Shown: positions 45,851 to 55,777 of the stretch, in pieces
Layout of the letters: each line of letters begins with the position of its first letter
How positions within the stretch are numbered: position 1 is the first letter of the stretch
Source of the DNA: Pseudomonadales bacterium
GTDB lineage: Bacteria; Pseudomonadota; Gammaproteobacteria; Pseudomonadales; Azotimanducaceae
Length of the DNA stretch: 64,000 nt
Assembly: GCA_028281885.1 (NCBI GenBank)
Contig: JANQJA010000001.1
Span: 1 to 64,000 of the forward strand
Direction: 5' to 3'
The notes under the pieces: model-generated
Told to the model about the DNA's origin: nothing
Seen by the model: the letters and a program-made list of their open reading frames with translations, nothing else
Databases searched by the model: none
Translations under genes and position numbers: made by a program

Positions 45851-46936
45851 ATGAAAGCTGCTGTATTCCAGGAAGCAAATCAGCCTTTGACGATCGAGGA
45901 TGTCGATATTGTGGATCCTCGTGCTGGTGAGGTGTTGGTTAAAACGAGCTGCTCGGGCGTTTGCCATTCCGATCTGCACTTTATTGAAGGGCTGTGGCAG
46001 ATGCCCCATGCCTGTGTGCTTGGTCATGAGGCAGCGGGTGTTGTCGAGGCGGTGGGTGAGAATGTCACCTATGTTAAGCCCGGGGATCGCGTCATCATGA
46101 GCTTCAGGCCATTTTGCGGGAGATGCTATTACTGTCTGGGTGGCAGACCGAACCTGTGTAACTCGCCTGAATTTCGTGCGGCGGCCATGACCCGACTGAG
46201 CTGGAAGGGGAAACCTATTCAGCAGTTCGCCTCAGTTGCATCGTTTGCCGAATACATGGTGACGGATGAAAACGGCGTCGTGAAGATTCCCGAAGAGATG
46301 CCTATGGCAGAGGCAGCCCTGATCGGATGTGGGGTCATGACGGGGGTTGGTGCAGCACTTTATACGGCGGCGGTACCAGGTGGCGCCGAGGTTGCAGTGA
46401 TTGGGTGTGGCGGTATTGGTCTGAATATCATTCAGGGCTGTCGAATCGCGGGTGCGTCCAAGATTATCGCCATTGACATTGTTGACAATAAACTCGACAT
46501 GGCCACTCGATTTGGCGCGACTCACACGCTGAATTCCAAGGATCTGGGCGACAGTCTGATGGAAGCGGTTCTGGCGCTGACCGGTGGCGCGGGTGTGGAA
46601 TATGCGTTCGAAGCCATTGGTGTTCCGGCTGCGGCGACCCAGGCTTTCAACATCACACGGGCGGGCGGCACCACCGTGGTGGTCGGTATGCACCCCACGG
46701 GATCGGAGATATCAGTCCCGGGCCCGGCATTCCTGCAGGAGAAAAAACTGATTGGGTGCATGTATGGGTCGACGCGTTTTCGCGAGCACATGCCGAAACT
46801 GATTGACCTGTTTCTGCAGGGTCGTCTGGATCTCTCGGGGCTGGTATCCCGGCGTCTCCAGCTCGATGATATCAACGAGGCATTTCGCGCCATGAAGGCA
46901 GGCGAAGTCGCCCGGTCAGTGCTGGAATTTTCCTGA
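45851..46936 (+). CDS. Zinc-dependent alcohol dehydrogenase (medium-chain)
   Basis: A 361-residue class III/NDMA-type medium-chain dehydrogenase. Catalytic zinc ligands: Cys38, His59 and Cys160. Structural zinc ligands: Cys89, Cys92, Cys95 and Cys103. The NAD-binding motif GCGGIG is at 185-190. GAGGGGATG lies upstream of the ATG. It oxidises a primary alcohol or S-adduct with NAD; the substrate is not evident. It is separated from the SDR by 118 bp. Confidence 0.94.
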   Translation: MKAAVFQEANQPLTIEDVDIVDPRAGEVLVKTSCSGVCHSDLHFIEGLWQMPHACVLGHEAAGVVEAVGENVTYVKPGDRVIMSFRPFCGRCYYCLGGRPNLCNSPEFRAAAMTRLSWKGKPIQQFASVASFAEYMVTDENGVVKIPEEMPMAEAALIGCGVMTGVGAALYTAAVPGGAEVAVIGCGGIGLNIIQGCRIAGASKIIAIDIVDNKLDMATRFGATHTLNSKDLGDSLMEAVLALTGGAGVEYAFEAIGVPAAATQAFNITRAGGTTVVVGMHPTGSEISVPGPAFLQEKKLIGCMYGSTRFREHMPKLIDLFLQGRLDLSGLVSRRLQLDDINEAFRAMKAGEVARSVLEFS

Positions 46937-46938
46937 TT

Positions 46939-46961
46939 CACCGCCTCGCCCAGAGGCGGTG
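46939..46961. repeat. Stem-loop CACCGCCTC/GAGGCGGTG after the alcohol dehydrogenase
   Basis: A perfect 9-bp stem with a 5-base loop, three bases after the stop. It is followed by GC-rich repeated CCGGCGCTT units rather than T, so it is unlikely to be a classical terminator. Confidence 0.5.
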
Positions 46962-47111
46962 CCGGCGCTTGAGCCCCGCTCCGGCGCTTGGCGGGCCCTC
47001 CTGCGTTCCCATGACCATCGAAAACTGCATAAATCTGCAGACTGTCAAAATTGTCTAACCTTCTGAAAAAAATGAATAAATGTGAGATTACAAGAGGCTT
47101 ACATCTAAACT

Positions 47112-47131
47112 ATGGAGGTATCTCCATTTTT
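47112..47131 (+). promoter_or_regulatory. Short hairpin with T-run in the leader of the glucosaminidase gene
   Basis: ATGGAG, loop GTAT, CTCCAT, then TTTT. The 6-bp stem with a T-run ends 18 bases before the ATG at 47149. It could be a weak terminator or attenuator. The glucosaminidase ATG has no ribosome site of its own. Confidence 0.35.
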
Positions 47132-47148
47132 ATGTAAAATGCACCGCC

Positions 47149-48051
47149 ATGAGAAGGCTATCCACAATCCAGCTGAATTCGCTCATCGTGCTGGCGTTGC
47201 TTTCGGTGGCGGCGACCCGACCCGATCCCGCGATCATCGACCCGCAGGCCATTGCCGGGGCGAGGATCGTGGCAGCGCATCGGGGTCAAACCCCTGAGCC
47301 CGCTGCGCCGAGTGTTCGGGCGCATCCCTATCATCCTGAACCTGTCACCATTAGCCGTGTTGCCAATGGTACTTTGCCGGATTTCCATCGCTTTGTGGAT
47401 GTCGCGGCGAAGAAGCGAGCGTTCTATGACTACATGCTGCCGATGGTGCACGAGGCCAACAGAGAGGTTGTTCGTGAGCGCGCCTGGCTGGAGTCTTTGG
47501 CGCACGCCATGGTCTCTGGCCATGAACCTGACGCGGCCGAACGGGCATCGCTGGACATGTTTGAGCGTCGTTACGCCATTCGCAAGGGTACGGTGCAGCG
47601 AGATAGCGTAGATCGCGTCGCTGAACTACTGGCGCGCGTTGACGTGGTGCCTGCTTCCCTCATTATTGCCCAGGCGGCGAAGGAATCAGGCTGGGGTACC
47701 TCGCGGTTCGCCCGGCAAGGAAATAACTTCTTCGGTATCTGGTGTTTTTATGAGGGCTGCGGGATGCTGCCCCTGGACCGAGCCGAGGGGCGCAATCATG
47801 AAGTCGCGATGTTCTCCTCTGTCGAGGAAGGCGTTCGGTACTACATCCGCACCATCAATACCCATGTAGCCTACGATGAGCTTCGTCGTATTCGTCAGGA
47901 AGCCCGCCAGGGACAAAAACCTGTGTCGGGCGCGACGCTGGCGAACGGTCTGGTTCGTTACTCGGAACGAGGCCTCGCCTATGTCCGGGAAATCCAGTCC
48001 ATGATCCGCTACAACGAACTGCACCGATTTACGCGATCCTATAGCGCGTAG
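47149..48051 (+). CDS. Bax-like glucosaminidase domain protein
   Basis: A 300-residue protein related to E. coli Bax and the FlgJ glucosaminidase domain. An N-terminal hydrophobic signal (about 8-22) is followed by a helical region and the GH73-type domain (about 165-300). The catalytic Glu is at about 179 in AAKESGWGTSRFA, followed by GNNFFGIWCF. It is expected to cleave peptidoglycan glycan strands in the periplasm. No Shine-Dalgarno is seen before the ATG. Confidence 0.9.
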   Translation: MRRLSTIQLNSLIVLALLSVAATRPDPAIIDPQAIAGARIVAAHRGQTPEPAAPSVRAHPYHPEPVTISRVANGTLPDFHRFVDVAAKKRAFYDYMLPMVHEANREVVRERAWLESLAHAMVSGHEPDAAERASLDMFERRYAIRKGTVQRDSVDRVAELLARVDVVPASLIIAQAAKESGWGTSRFARQGNNFFGIWCFYEGCGMLPLDRAEGRNHEVAMFSSVEEGVRYYIRTINTHVAYDELRRIRQEARQGQKPVSGATLANGLVRYSERGLAYVREIQSMIRYNELHRFTRSYSA

Positions 48052-48092
48052 ATGCTCTCTTCCCTGCAACTGCCTGCGCCGTTAATCAACGG

Positions 48093-49403
48093 CTAGTCAA
48101 CGACGTCGAGAATTCCAGATACGGCATCGGCCACCTCGATGGGAGACCTGTCGCTTGCGCTCAGATCTCTCGTCCGCCAGTCTCGATATAGCCCACGCAG
48201 GGCATCCTTAACGGTCGGTGGATCGGCAGGGTGGCAGACGTAGGCGCCATAGGATGTGAGCAGCTCGTCCAGTTCCGGATTTCGATGGGTCATGGCAAAT
48301 ACGGGTCGCCCGGTCCACAGGTACTCGTAGAGTTTTGAGGGGATGTATTCGGCGCAGCCCTCATGGTCGCCATGAAGTAGCAACAGACAGTCAGCCTCAT
48401 ACATCCGCCTGACAGCATCCGTTCGCGATAGCCTGCCGTTCACTTCGATCGCCGATTGAAGCTGGTGGCGTTCCAATGCGTCGTGACTGTGACGATCCAA
48501 TGCAGAGCCCCAGGTACGAACCACGACGTCGTTCCAGCCGGGGGACTCCCGGCGAAGTTCTGCCAGGGCATCGATGAGTGGCGCCAGCGAACGGTCATCG
48601 GTAATTGCACCGAAATGACAGATAGAAAGTGTGTCAGAAAATGTATGGTTCAGGCCCGGAAGTCGTTCGTCTGTCGAATGATCGGAACCTGAACGCTCGA
48701 TTGCCCGCGGCGGATCGGCGCCGGGCAGCACATAAAATCCTCGCTCGCCCAGTTCGGGATGTCGCTGTCGGGCTGCGGCCAGGGCGCCGGGAGTGAACCA
48801 CCATACATGATCGGCGCCACGGCAGATTCGTCGTTCAAGCGACTGATAGTATCGACCACGTCGTGTCATTGCGGGCGCAGACCCATCGTCTTCGGGGGAA
48901 GATCGAATAATCATCGGATCGTGAACTTCAGCGATCCATCGGATCCTGGTCAGGCGCTTGATGGCCGCAGCCGCCTGGTGCGCCGCGGGAACGCCGCCGG
49001 AAGAGTAGATCAGCTCGATGTCATAGCGGCGGACGAGCCGCAGACCAGTCCACAGGGCGGGCAAGAACCAGCTGGCATGATTGGGCAACCCGAACAGCAG
49101 GTATTCCAGGGCGATCAGCGGTGCCAGCAATATTGAGATGGCCAGCGTGAGGATACGGTAACGCCAACCTTTACCATAGCGTGCGGCGATGATGTGGCGC
49201 AGGTCGAAGCGTAGTCCGGCGGGCCCCCAGGGCAACCTTTGGTAGTGGGGAAAGCGAGCATCGTGTGTGCCTGTACTGCTGCTGATGACAATGGGAGTAA
49301 TGCCAGCCTTGATCAGGTAGGGAATCTTATCGGTAACAGTCTGACTTGCGGCCCGGCCATCCGCATTGAAGCTATGGGCTATGATCAACCAACGACGAGA
49401 CAC
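48093..49403 (-). CDS. Glycosyltransferase (GT4-like, GT-B fold)
   Basis: A 436-residue glycosyltransferase. The N-terminal half has an Arg-rich region and hydrophobic stretches (about 85-115) suggesting membrane association. The C-terminal half has the E-x7-E motif in AEYIPSKLYEYLWTGRPVF. It starts with GTG and lies 14 bp after the GT2 gene on the same strand. It probably adds a sugar to LPS core or O-antigen; donor and acceptor are unknown. Confidence 0.85.
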   Translation of the reverse strand: MSRRWLIIAHSFNADGRAASQTVTDKIPYLIKAGITPIVISSSTGTHDARFPHYQRLPWGPAGLRFDLRHIIAARYGKGWRYRILTLAISILLAPLIALEYLLFGLPNHASWFLPALWTGLRLVRRYDIELIYSSGGVPAAHQAAAAIKRLTRIRWIAEVHDPMIIRSSPEDDGSAPAMTRRGRYYQSLERRICRGADHVWWFTPGALAAARQRHPELGERGFYVLPGADPPRAIERSGSDHSTDERLPGLNHTFSDTLSICHFGAITDDRSLAPLIDALAELRRESPGWNDVVVRTWGSALDRHSHDALERHQLQSAIEVNGRLSRTDAVRRMYEADCLLLLHGDHEGCAEYIPSKLYEYLWTGRPVFAMTHRNPELDELLTSYGAYVCHPADPPTVKDALRGLYRDWRTRDLSASDRSPIEVADAVSGILDVVD

Positions 49404-49417
49404 AGGTGAGCTGGTAT

Positions 49418-50182
49418 TCAGGGGCAGGGGTGCCGACTCTGAATCTCCCTCAGCTTGGCGTACTTGGAAAAGCTGTTAAAACAGCCAATCAGGATGTGGA
49501 CGAGGCCGGGGACGCCGTCCAGAAAGCCCAGTCGAACGAAATAGAATTTGATAAACCTGACCACCGGCGAAAGCAACAATTTTGCCAGTGTAGCGCGCCG
49601 ACCTGCTTCATAGAGGTGGCGGGCCTGAAGCGTGGTGTAACGATTTTGTTTATCGAGATATTCTGTCAGCGAACCTTCTGAGTAGTGTTCCAGGTCGCCG
49701 ATAATACGGGCGGTCTGTCCCTTCATTTCGACCTTTTCATGTACCGGGTCCGAACTCCAGCAGGCATGATTGCGATTGAATAGTCTTAGACACCAGTCTG
49801 GATATCCTTCGCCATGGCGTAGCGGGCGCCCCATAAAATGATTGCGACGATTGATACTGTAACCGTTGGCGTGGGGTTTGGTGCGAAACAGATCGATCAG
49901 CGCTTCGCGGAGTTCGGGGGATACCCGTTCATCGGCATCGATACTCAGCACCCAGTCGTTACGGGCCTGTTCGAGTGCGAATTGCTTTTGCGGGCCGAAA
50001 CCTGGCCATGAATTTTTGACAACCGTTGCGCCGGCAGACTCAGCCAGCTCTGCCGTTCCGTCCGTGCTGCCCGAGTCGATCACCAGAACTTCGTCGAAGA
50101 AAGAAACGCTGCTAACACAATCAGCGATGTTCCTTGATTCATTGAGTGCGATGATCGTCGCTGTGGCTGGGACTGCATTCAT
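49418..50182 (-). CDS. Family 2 glycosyltransferase, WaaE/KdtX-like
   Basis: A 254-residue GT-A enzyme. The nucleotide-sugar motifs are ATIIALNESRNI at the start, VIDSGSTDGT (about 35-44) and the DxD-type motif SIDADE (about 80-85). The region RRNHFMGRPLRHGEGYPDW is characteristic of the LPS core beta-1,4-glucosyltransferase WaaE/KdtX. It is transcribed with the GT4-like gene downstream and follows the heptosyltransferase gene. Function in LPS core building is likely. Confidence 0.9.
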   Translation of the reverse strand: MNAVPATATIIALNESRNIADCVSSVSFFDEVLVIDSGSTDGTAELAESAGATVVKNSWPGFGPQKQFALEQARNDWVLSIDADERVSPELREALIDLFRTKPHANGYSINRRNHFMGRPLRHGEGYPDWCLRLFNRNHACWSSDPVHEKVEMKGQTARIIGDLEHYSEGSLTEYLDKQNRYTTLQARHLYEAGRRATLAKLLLSPVVRFIKFYFVRLGFLDGVPGLVHILIGCFNSFSKYAKLREIQSRHPCP

Positions 50183-50270
50183 CTAGAATTGCCCGGGACT
50201 CACATCGAAGCAGTATAGCAACACTTTTTAACCAATGCTCATGCCCAAGATTGTTGCTCACGCTCGGGAT

Positions 50271-51254
50271 TCAGGAGGTGGGGCAGTGTGCGAGCACCTC
50301 CTCAACGTCAAGCGAGGACATGCACTGGTAGTTTCGCTTGCAGTCTTCGGGACGGCAGTCCGGTGCACAGGGTTTAATGCCTTTCAAGGTCCTTGCATTG
50401 GGGGCGAGCGGTGCCCAGCGTGTCAGTTCAGTGGGGCCGAACAGTGCGAGAACCCGAATGCCGGAAGCGGCAGCGAGATGCATGGGGCCGCTGTCATTAC
50501 CGACATATAGATCCGCCATCTTAAACAGCTGCAGTAGTTCCGTCAGGCTGAGACGGTTGTGCAGGTTGACCGCGGCGGTTTCCATCTGTTCCTGCATGGT
50601 TGCGATTCGTTGGCGTTCGCCAGTTCCCGCGCCAATGATGACGACCTGCCAGTCAGCCTTCGCCAGGTGGTCAGCGAGCCGGGCGAACCTGGTGATTTCC
50701 CATTGCTTGTAGTCCTTGGTCGCACTGGGATGGATGCAGACTGTTTGGCGCTTCCGGTCGATGTCATCGGGCATTGGCAGTGTTGGATCGGGCGCCGGTA
50801 GCTGTAGATAGGAATTCTCGGGCGGGTTAAAACCAAGTGCCGCCACCATCAGTGTGAAGTCGTTGAAACAATGCTGGCTGTCTCGGTCAATCCGCACCCG
50901 TTCATGGTAGACGCGGGGCCGCTTGGAGAAATCGGGTCCAATCTTTCGCGGGCTGCGTGTAAATCGGGTAATTCGCCCTGAAAGTACCGTGCCGTCCAGA
51001 TCGAGGACGACGTCGAATCGTCGGGACCGCAGTTTCTGCAGAAATCTCAACAGTGAGATCAGGTTTCGTCGCCTTGAATATCGAATGATATTGAGGTCTT
51101 CGCGGATGCCGAGTCGAACCAGTGATTCCATGGTCTCGTCGAGCACAAAGGTCGTATCGGCGTTGCCATTCTGGGTGACGATGGCAGACAGTGTTGCCAG
51201 CGAGATAACGGTATTGCCGACGTACTTGCTCGGCATCACAACCAGTAGCTTCAA
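50271..51254 (-). CDS. Family 9 glycosyltransferase (heptosyltransferase-like)
   Basis: A 327-residue GT9 protein. Family marks are the start MKLLVVMPSKYVGNTV, the centre IHPSATKDYKQWEITRFARL and the C-terminal NDSGPMHLAAASG with FGPTELTRWAP. Heptosyltransferases (WaaC/F/Q) transfer ADP-heptose to the LPS inner core. The start codon is TTG; an ATG six codons later (MPSK) would lose the conserved first strand. It lies upstream of the GT2 gene. Confidence 0.9.
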   Translation of the reverse strand: MKLLVVMPSKYVGNTVISLATLSAIVTQNGNADTTFVLDETMESLVRLGIREDLNIIRYSRRRNLISLLRFLQKLRSRRFDVVLDLDGTVLSGRITRFTRSPRKIGPDFSKRPRVYHERVRIDRDSQHCFNDFTLMVAALGFNPPENSYLQLPAPDPTLPMPDDIDRKRQTVCIHPSATKDYKQWEITRFARLADHLAKADWQVVIIGAGTGERQRIATMQEQMETAAVNLHNRLSLTELLQLFKMADLYVGNDSGPMHLAAASGIRVLALFGPTELTRWAPLAPNARTLKGIKPCAPDCRPEDCKRNYQCMSSLDVEEVLAHCPTS

Positions 51255-51322
51255 TGATCCAGCTCTTTTGGGGGCATCTCATTCTATCGAAAACTGTCCA
51301 TCAGGTCGGTTTATAATCCGTC

Positions 51323-52231
51323 ATGATGTCGACGGCACTCCGCTTTGCTCATCCGCGCTACTGGCTTACCTGGATCGGTCTTGGCCTGCTGCACCTCGTG
51401 GTGCGACTGCCACACCGCCTGAGGATCGCTGTGGGTGCTGGACTTGGCCGTCTCGGATATCGATTGGCCGCAGGTCGTCGGCGGGTGGTGGAACGTAATC
51501 TGGCGGTGTGTTTTCCGACGCTATCGTCAGCGGAACGGGATGCGCTGACTCGTGCGACGTTCTGGTCCGGTGGCATCAGTATTGTTGAGACGGCCATCGC
51601 CTGGTTGACCGCAGGCCGGGGTATTGATGCAAGGTCGAAGGTAGAGGGCCTTGAATATCTTCGCGCGGCGATGGCTGAAGGGAAAGGTGTCATTCTGCTG
51701 GGGACTCACATGTCCACCCTCGATCTGGCGGGGGCGATCATCAGTCGTCATATCACGCTGGACGTCATGTACCGTGCCAATGAAAACCCGCTGATCGAGC
51801 ACATCATGACTAACGGGCGGGCAAAGCTTTATCCGCACCCGATTGAGCGTAACGATATCCGCCAGGTGATTCGGAATGTCCGGGCGGGTCACGTGGTCTG
51901 GTATGGACCGGATCAGGACTACGGCGCGAGAAATGCTGAGTTCGTACCTTTCTTCGGGGTCCCCGCGGCCACGACGACAGCGCTGTCAAGAATCGCGAGG
52001 ATTACTGGCGCACCGGTGGTGCCTTTTTCCCACTTTCGTATCGATGGGGGTGCGCGATATCGGGTTGTTTTTTATAAGGCGCTCGCCGACTTTCCTTCGT
52101 CCTCAACGATCGCCGACACGCGGCGAGTCAATCAGTTTGTGGAATCCTGTGTTGAGCAGGCGCCGGAACAGTACTGGTGGTTTCACCGTCGCTTCAAGAC
52201 CCGACCGGAAGGAGAAACAGAGGTCTACTGA
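51323..52231 (+). CDS. LpxL/HtrB-type lipid A acyltransferase family protein
   Basis: A 302-residue acyltransferase with an N-terminal hydrophobic anchor (about 12-28). The catalytic H-x4-D motif is His129-Asp134 (GTHMSTLDLAG). The later motif YGPDQDYG with PFFGVPAATTTALSRIAR is typical of secondary lipid A acyltransferases. It is on the opposite strand from its neighbours, within the LPS cluster, and its stop is immediately adjacent to the stop of waaG. Confidence 0.92.
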   Translation: MMSTALRFAHPRYWLTWIGLGLLHLVVRLPHRLRIAVGAGLGRLGYRLAAGRRRVVERNLAVCFPTLSSAERDALTRATFWSGGISIVETAIAWLTAGRGIDARSKVEGLEYLRAAMAEGKGVILLGTHMSTLDLAGAIISRHITLDVMYRANENPLIEHIMTNGRAKLYPHPIERNDIRQVIRNVRAGHVVWYGPDQDYGARNAEFVPFFGVPAATTTALSRIARITGAPVVPFSHFRIDGGARYRVVFYKALADFPSSSTIADTRRVNQFVESCVEQAPEQYWWFHRRFKTRPEGETEVY

Positions 52232-53365
52232 TCAGGTTTTACAGTGTCGGTTCAGTACCTGGTCGATGACATCTGCAGCTTTCTGGGGCAGGGAGTAGAT
52301 GTCAGCGGCTTCCGCAAAACGTCTGCCGTTTTCGATCCAGGTTTCGCGGGAATTGTGTTCCAGCATCTGTCTGAGCTTTTTGTTCAGATTTTCCTGGCGA
52401 AAGGGGCTCTCAATCAGGCAGCCCATCTGGGCTTCGGTTACATAGTGTCCGTAGCCACAGTTGTCGGTGGCAAGCACCGGCAGTCCCGCCACCATGGCTT
52501 CCAACAGAACCATCCCGGCATTTTCGTCGGCCGCAGGGTGAATGAGCAGGTCGCCAGCCAGAAGAAATCGGGGTACGTCATCCGAGCCACCAACGATTTT
52601 GATCGTATCTTCAAGGTTGAGTCGATGGATGAGCCGCAGAAAAGGCTCAGCGCGATCTTCACCGACGACCAGGAAGCGAGTTTTCTGCTTGAGTTTAGGG
52701 GGCAGTGAATGGACGGCGAGAATGGCCCGCCTCAGTCCCTTTTTGATAAACCCTGAACCCACCAGCAGGATGAGTTTATCGTCGTCGCCCAGCTTGATTT
52801 CGCGGCGTTTCGCCTGCCGAATATCTGCGGCGTTGTCCGGCGCAATGCGATCTCGCGAGATGCCAGGAGGGAGCAGATGCATTCGCTCCGGCTGGGTTTC
52901 GTAGTGCTTCTCGAAAAACGGTTTCTGCGCTTCCGAGATAATCATGATCTCTGTCTTGCTGTCGCGGCCAAAGACTGCGCGTTCAAAGCGGGAGAAATGT
53001 TTGTATCGGGGTAGTAGTTTGTAGTGCGGTCCCCGCTGAGTGCGAGCTTTCTCCTCGTAGCAGGAGTCGGCTGCATAATAAATGTCCAGTCCGGGCATCT
53101 TGTTGAAGCCGATCACACAGTCGACCGGATTTGCTGACAGGGTTTTTGCCATCCATTGAGAAAAGATCTGGTAGCGCTTGTGATTGAACAGTGCGTTCAC
53201 AGGTGCGATGGTGACGTCGATGTCATCGGGTACCTCACCCTGCCATTTCAGGACAAACACCTTGACCTGGTGGCCTCGGCCCTGACACTCGCGCGCGATG
53301 CGGATGAAATCGCGTTGCAAGCCGCCATAGGGAAAGTATTTGTACAGGCAGAAGGCGAGCTTCAA
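52232..53365 (-). CDS. waaG: LPS core glucosyltransferase I, WaaG-like
   Basis: A 377-residue GT4 enzyme that opens MKLAFCLYKYFPYGGLQRDF, the WaaG/RfaG signature. It has a GFNKMPGLDIYYAADSCY segment and the C-terminal E-x7-E donor-site motif in DENAGMVLLEAM. It transfers glucose to heptose II in the LPS core. The start codon is TTG at 53365. Convergent with the lipid A acyltransferase (stops are contiguous). Confidence 0.93.
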   Translation of the reverse strand: MKLAFCLYKYFPYGGLQRDFIRIARECQGRGHQVKVFVLKWQGEVPDDIDVTIAPVNALFNHKRYQIFSQWMAKTLSANPVDCVIGFNKMPGLDIYYAADSCYEEKARTQRGPHYKLLPRYKHFSRFERAVFGRDSKTEIMIISEAQKPFFEKHYETQPERMHLLPPGISRDRIAPDNAADIRQAKRREIKLGDDDKLILLVGSGFIKKGLRRAILAVHSLPPKLKQKTRFLVVGEDRAEPFLRLIHRLNLEDTIKIVGGSDDVPRFLLAGDLLIHPAADENAGMVLLEAMVAGLPVLATDNCGYGHYVTEAQMGCLIESPFRQENLNKKLRQMLEHNSRETWIENGRRFAEAADIYSLPQKAADVIDQVLNRHCKT

Positions 53366-53437
53366 TCTGGCACCGGAAACAGTGGGACGTTAGTCGTAAT
53401 CGTATCCCAATTCTCTCCCTCTTTAACAGGAAATCCG

Positions 53438-55690
53438 CTAGAAGGAGGGTGTGTAAATAACCTGCAGCCCTGTGAACTCCGGATCATTGAAATCTGCGGT
53501 AGTGGCGATGCCGAGCGTGGAAGTAATAGTCGGTGGCAGAGACGCGAGCGATGCATCCAATGGGCGATTCACGTTGGTGATGAATCGCTGGTTGTTGGTG
53601 TTGCGGCTGAAGATACGGAAGGTCCAGTCTCCCAACTGGTAGTCAACGGACAAATCAATCATGGAGAAGTTATCTACCGCTGCGCTGGGGACAATGGGCT
53701 GGCTGGTGTAGCTCTTGGTGAACCGATAGCTGGCGAAGAAACGCAGCAGTCCGTTGGCATACGGATGAGTATAGATACCGCTAAACTGGAAAATATCGGA
53801 CGGTGCGTACGCCGGGATCAGGTCGGAACGACTGATCGGATCGGCACCACCGGCGAGATCTGGAATTGTGTAGTCGAGGTAGTCGGATGACTGGTGAGTC
53901 AATATGGCACGTAGCTTGAGGGGATCAATCGGCACGGCTTCTATTTCCAGCTCGTGGCCCCTGACCTCGACTCTCGACAGGTTTTTCAGTACAGCTTCAA
54001 TGCGACCCGAGGCGACCGGCGTCGCAAAACGCTCGAGTTTGTCGCGCCAGGTATTCTGGTAGCCGACGTAGTTAAGGCGCAGGCGATCGTTCCACATCTC
54101 GGTCTTAAAACCTATTTCTACGCCATCTACCGACTCTTCTCCGAAGGGTGAAGCACCGTCCGCTGAATTGGCGGTGTCATCGTGTCCGGCAGGCCTGAAG
54201 TCACGAGAATATCGCAGGTATGCCATTGAGTTGTCGTCGATGGCGAAGCGCGCGCCCAGGGAGCCGATGGCCTCAGCGCTACTGACACTGCCGACGAGCA
54301 TCGAAGGCGGTGAAGGAATAGTGCTGACGCGGGATACCGTCTCATCAAACTCCCGATCCACATTGGTCCATCGCAGACTGGCGTCCAGCGTCCATTGGTC
54401 GGATGCGGCATAGTCGGCGGTTAGAAAGAATGAGATCAGTGACGTTCGTTGTCGCGCGGTCAGATTGCGGGTTGCGTCGTCAGCGACATCGATGATTCTG
54501 CCTGCGGTATCCAGTGCTGGAAGAATGTAGAGATCCTCACTGGCCGTTCGATACTCGCTGTTCAGGTAGAACAGGCCGGCCGTATAGTTGGCCCGATCTG
54601 AGTAGGCGCCCATGACGGCGACGTCCTGGGTGAATTGATCGTAGTCGATTGATGAGATGTTCGAGTAGATATCGAGAAATGAACCATCGAGGTCGTGATG
54701 GGAAGTCTCAGTCGTGTCCCGCCAGGCTGTAATACTTCTCAACGTGTAATCTGCGGTATCGAGCTGTACGTGAAACGCGTGCTGGTCGACGTCATAGCTG
54801 CGGTGGTTGGAAAAGTTCTGTGTTGTGCCGGTAAACGAACCTGCCTCTGGCAGGATGCCATCACCGTCGAAGGAACAGGAATTCGCTGCCGAAGGGTCAC
54901 AGACCAGGTCGGCTGAAGTGCTCATGTTGGCCCTCGCCGGTACGTTGGAATCGTCGTGGGTCAGGTCGTAGGTATAGCGGATGGCAAGGTTGTCCAGGTA
55001 TTGCCAGCTGACGGCTGCGGAAGCGGAAAATATTTCTTCGGCCTGATCGTCTCGTTGGCTGATCACCGATTCAGGGCTCTGGTCGCGGACGATATCGCGG
55101 GCATCGCGGAGGCTCAGTCGCAGACGAGCGGCAATCCGCTCGTTCACGGGCAGATTGGCCATTGCATCCAGTCGCCGACGATTCTGGTCACCGAGCGTCA
55201 GTCGGGCCAGTGCTTCTCGCTCGCCAGAAGGTTTGTTTCGAACGACGTCAATGGTACCGGCTACTGCCGGAATTCCGCTGGTGCCGCCGTTGGGGCCGCG
55301 GGTGATCTCGACTCTCTCAAAGTCGAACAATGGCGGATTCTGGCTCGCATGTGTGCCCTGATAAACCCCGTCGATGGTCAGCGCAACCGCGGGGAAGAAG
55401 CCCGGACTCGCTTCAGATGATGAAATGCCTCGCAGTGACATGGCGGCGCCGTTGGGTGTTGCTGCCATGGGGTCGATGATGAAGCCGGGCGCGAGACCTT
55501 CCAGATCGGCGAGGTCCCATCGAACCGACTCCTCAATCTCGTCGGCCTCGAGCACCGTGATCGAGTAGGGCGTTTGCTGTACGTTCTCCGATTTACCCCG
55601 TAGCGTCGCCGTCTCCTCGGCGAGTTCGAAGGCCGACGTGACCATTGGGATAAACGCCAGGGCGAGCAGGCAGTGCGGGGTCTTGTTCAT
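53438..55690 (-). CDS. TonB-dependent outer-membrane receptor
   Basis: A 750-residue receptor with a signal peptide to about residue 20. The plug domain follows (about 35-150: SITVLEADEIEESV, then LRGISSSEASPGFF and FERVEITRGPNGGTSG). A beta-barrel runs to the C-terminal strand ending in Phe (VIYTPSF). The plug resembles siderophore or polycyclic-ligand receptors of the FhuA/FyuA type, but the ligand is unknown. The TonB box is weak. It is separated from waaG by 72 bp. Confidence 0.94.
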   Translation of the reverse strand: MNKTPHCLLALAFIPMVTSAFELAEETATLRGKSENVQQTPYSITVLEADEIEESVRWDLADLEGLAPGFIIDPMAATPNGAAMSLRGISSSEASPGFFPAVALTIDGVYQGTHASQNPPLFDFERVEITRGPNGGTSGIPAVAGTIDVVRNKPSGEREALARLTLGDQNRRRLDAMANLPVNERIAARLRLSLRDARDIVRDQSPESVISQRDDQAEEIFSASAAVSWQYLDNLAIRYTYDLTHDDSNVPARANMSTSADLVCDPSAANSCSFDGDGILPEAGSFTGTTQNFSNHRSYDVDQHAFHVQLDTADYTLRSITAWRDTTETSHHDLDGSFLDIYSNISSIDYDQFTQDVAVMGAYSDRANYTAGLFYLNSEYRTASEDLYILPALDTAGRIIDVADDATRNLTARQRTSLISFFLTADYAASDQWTLDASLRWTNVDREFDETVSRVSTIPSPPSMLVGSVSSAEAIGSLGARFAIDDNSMAYLRYSRDFRPAGHDDTANSADGASPFGEESVDGVEIGFKTEMWNDRLRLNYVGYQNTWRDKLERFATPVASGRIEAVLKNLSRVEVRGHELEIEAVPIDPLKLRAILTHQSSDYLDYTIPDLAGGADPISRSDLIPAYAPSDIFQFSGIYTHPYANGLLRFFASYRFTKSYTSQPIVPSAAVDNFSMIDLSVDYQLGDWTFRIFSRNTNNQRFITNVNRPLDASLASLPPTITSTLGIATTADFNDPEFTGLQVIYTPSF

Positions 55691-55777
55691 TCGAGAGCGG
55701 CCTTCTTCCTCGGTGATTGTTGTCTCGGCTGGGTCAGAATTCTAGCAGATTCCCGTGTCGGTCTCGGTCGGATCACG

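Noticed and set aside
46939..46961. The stem-loop after the alcohol dehydrogenase as a Rho-independent terminator
   Set aside because: The stem is perfect but is followed by a GC-rich stretch with no T-tract.
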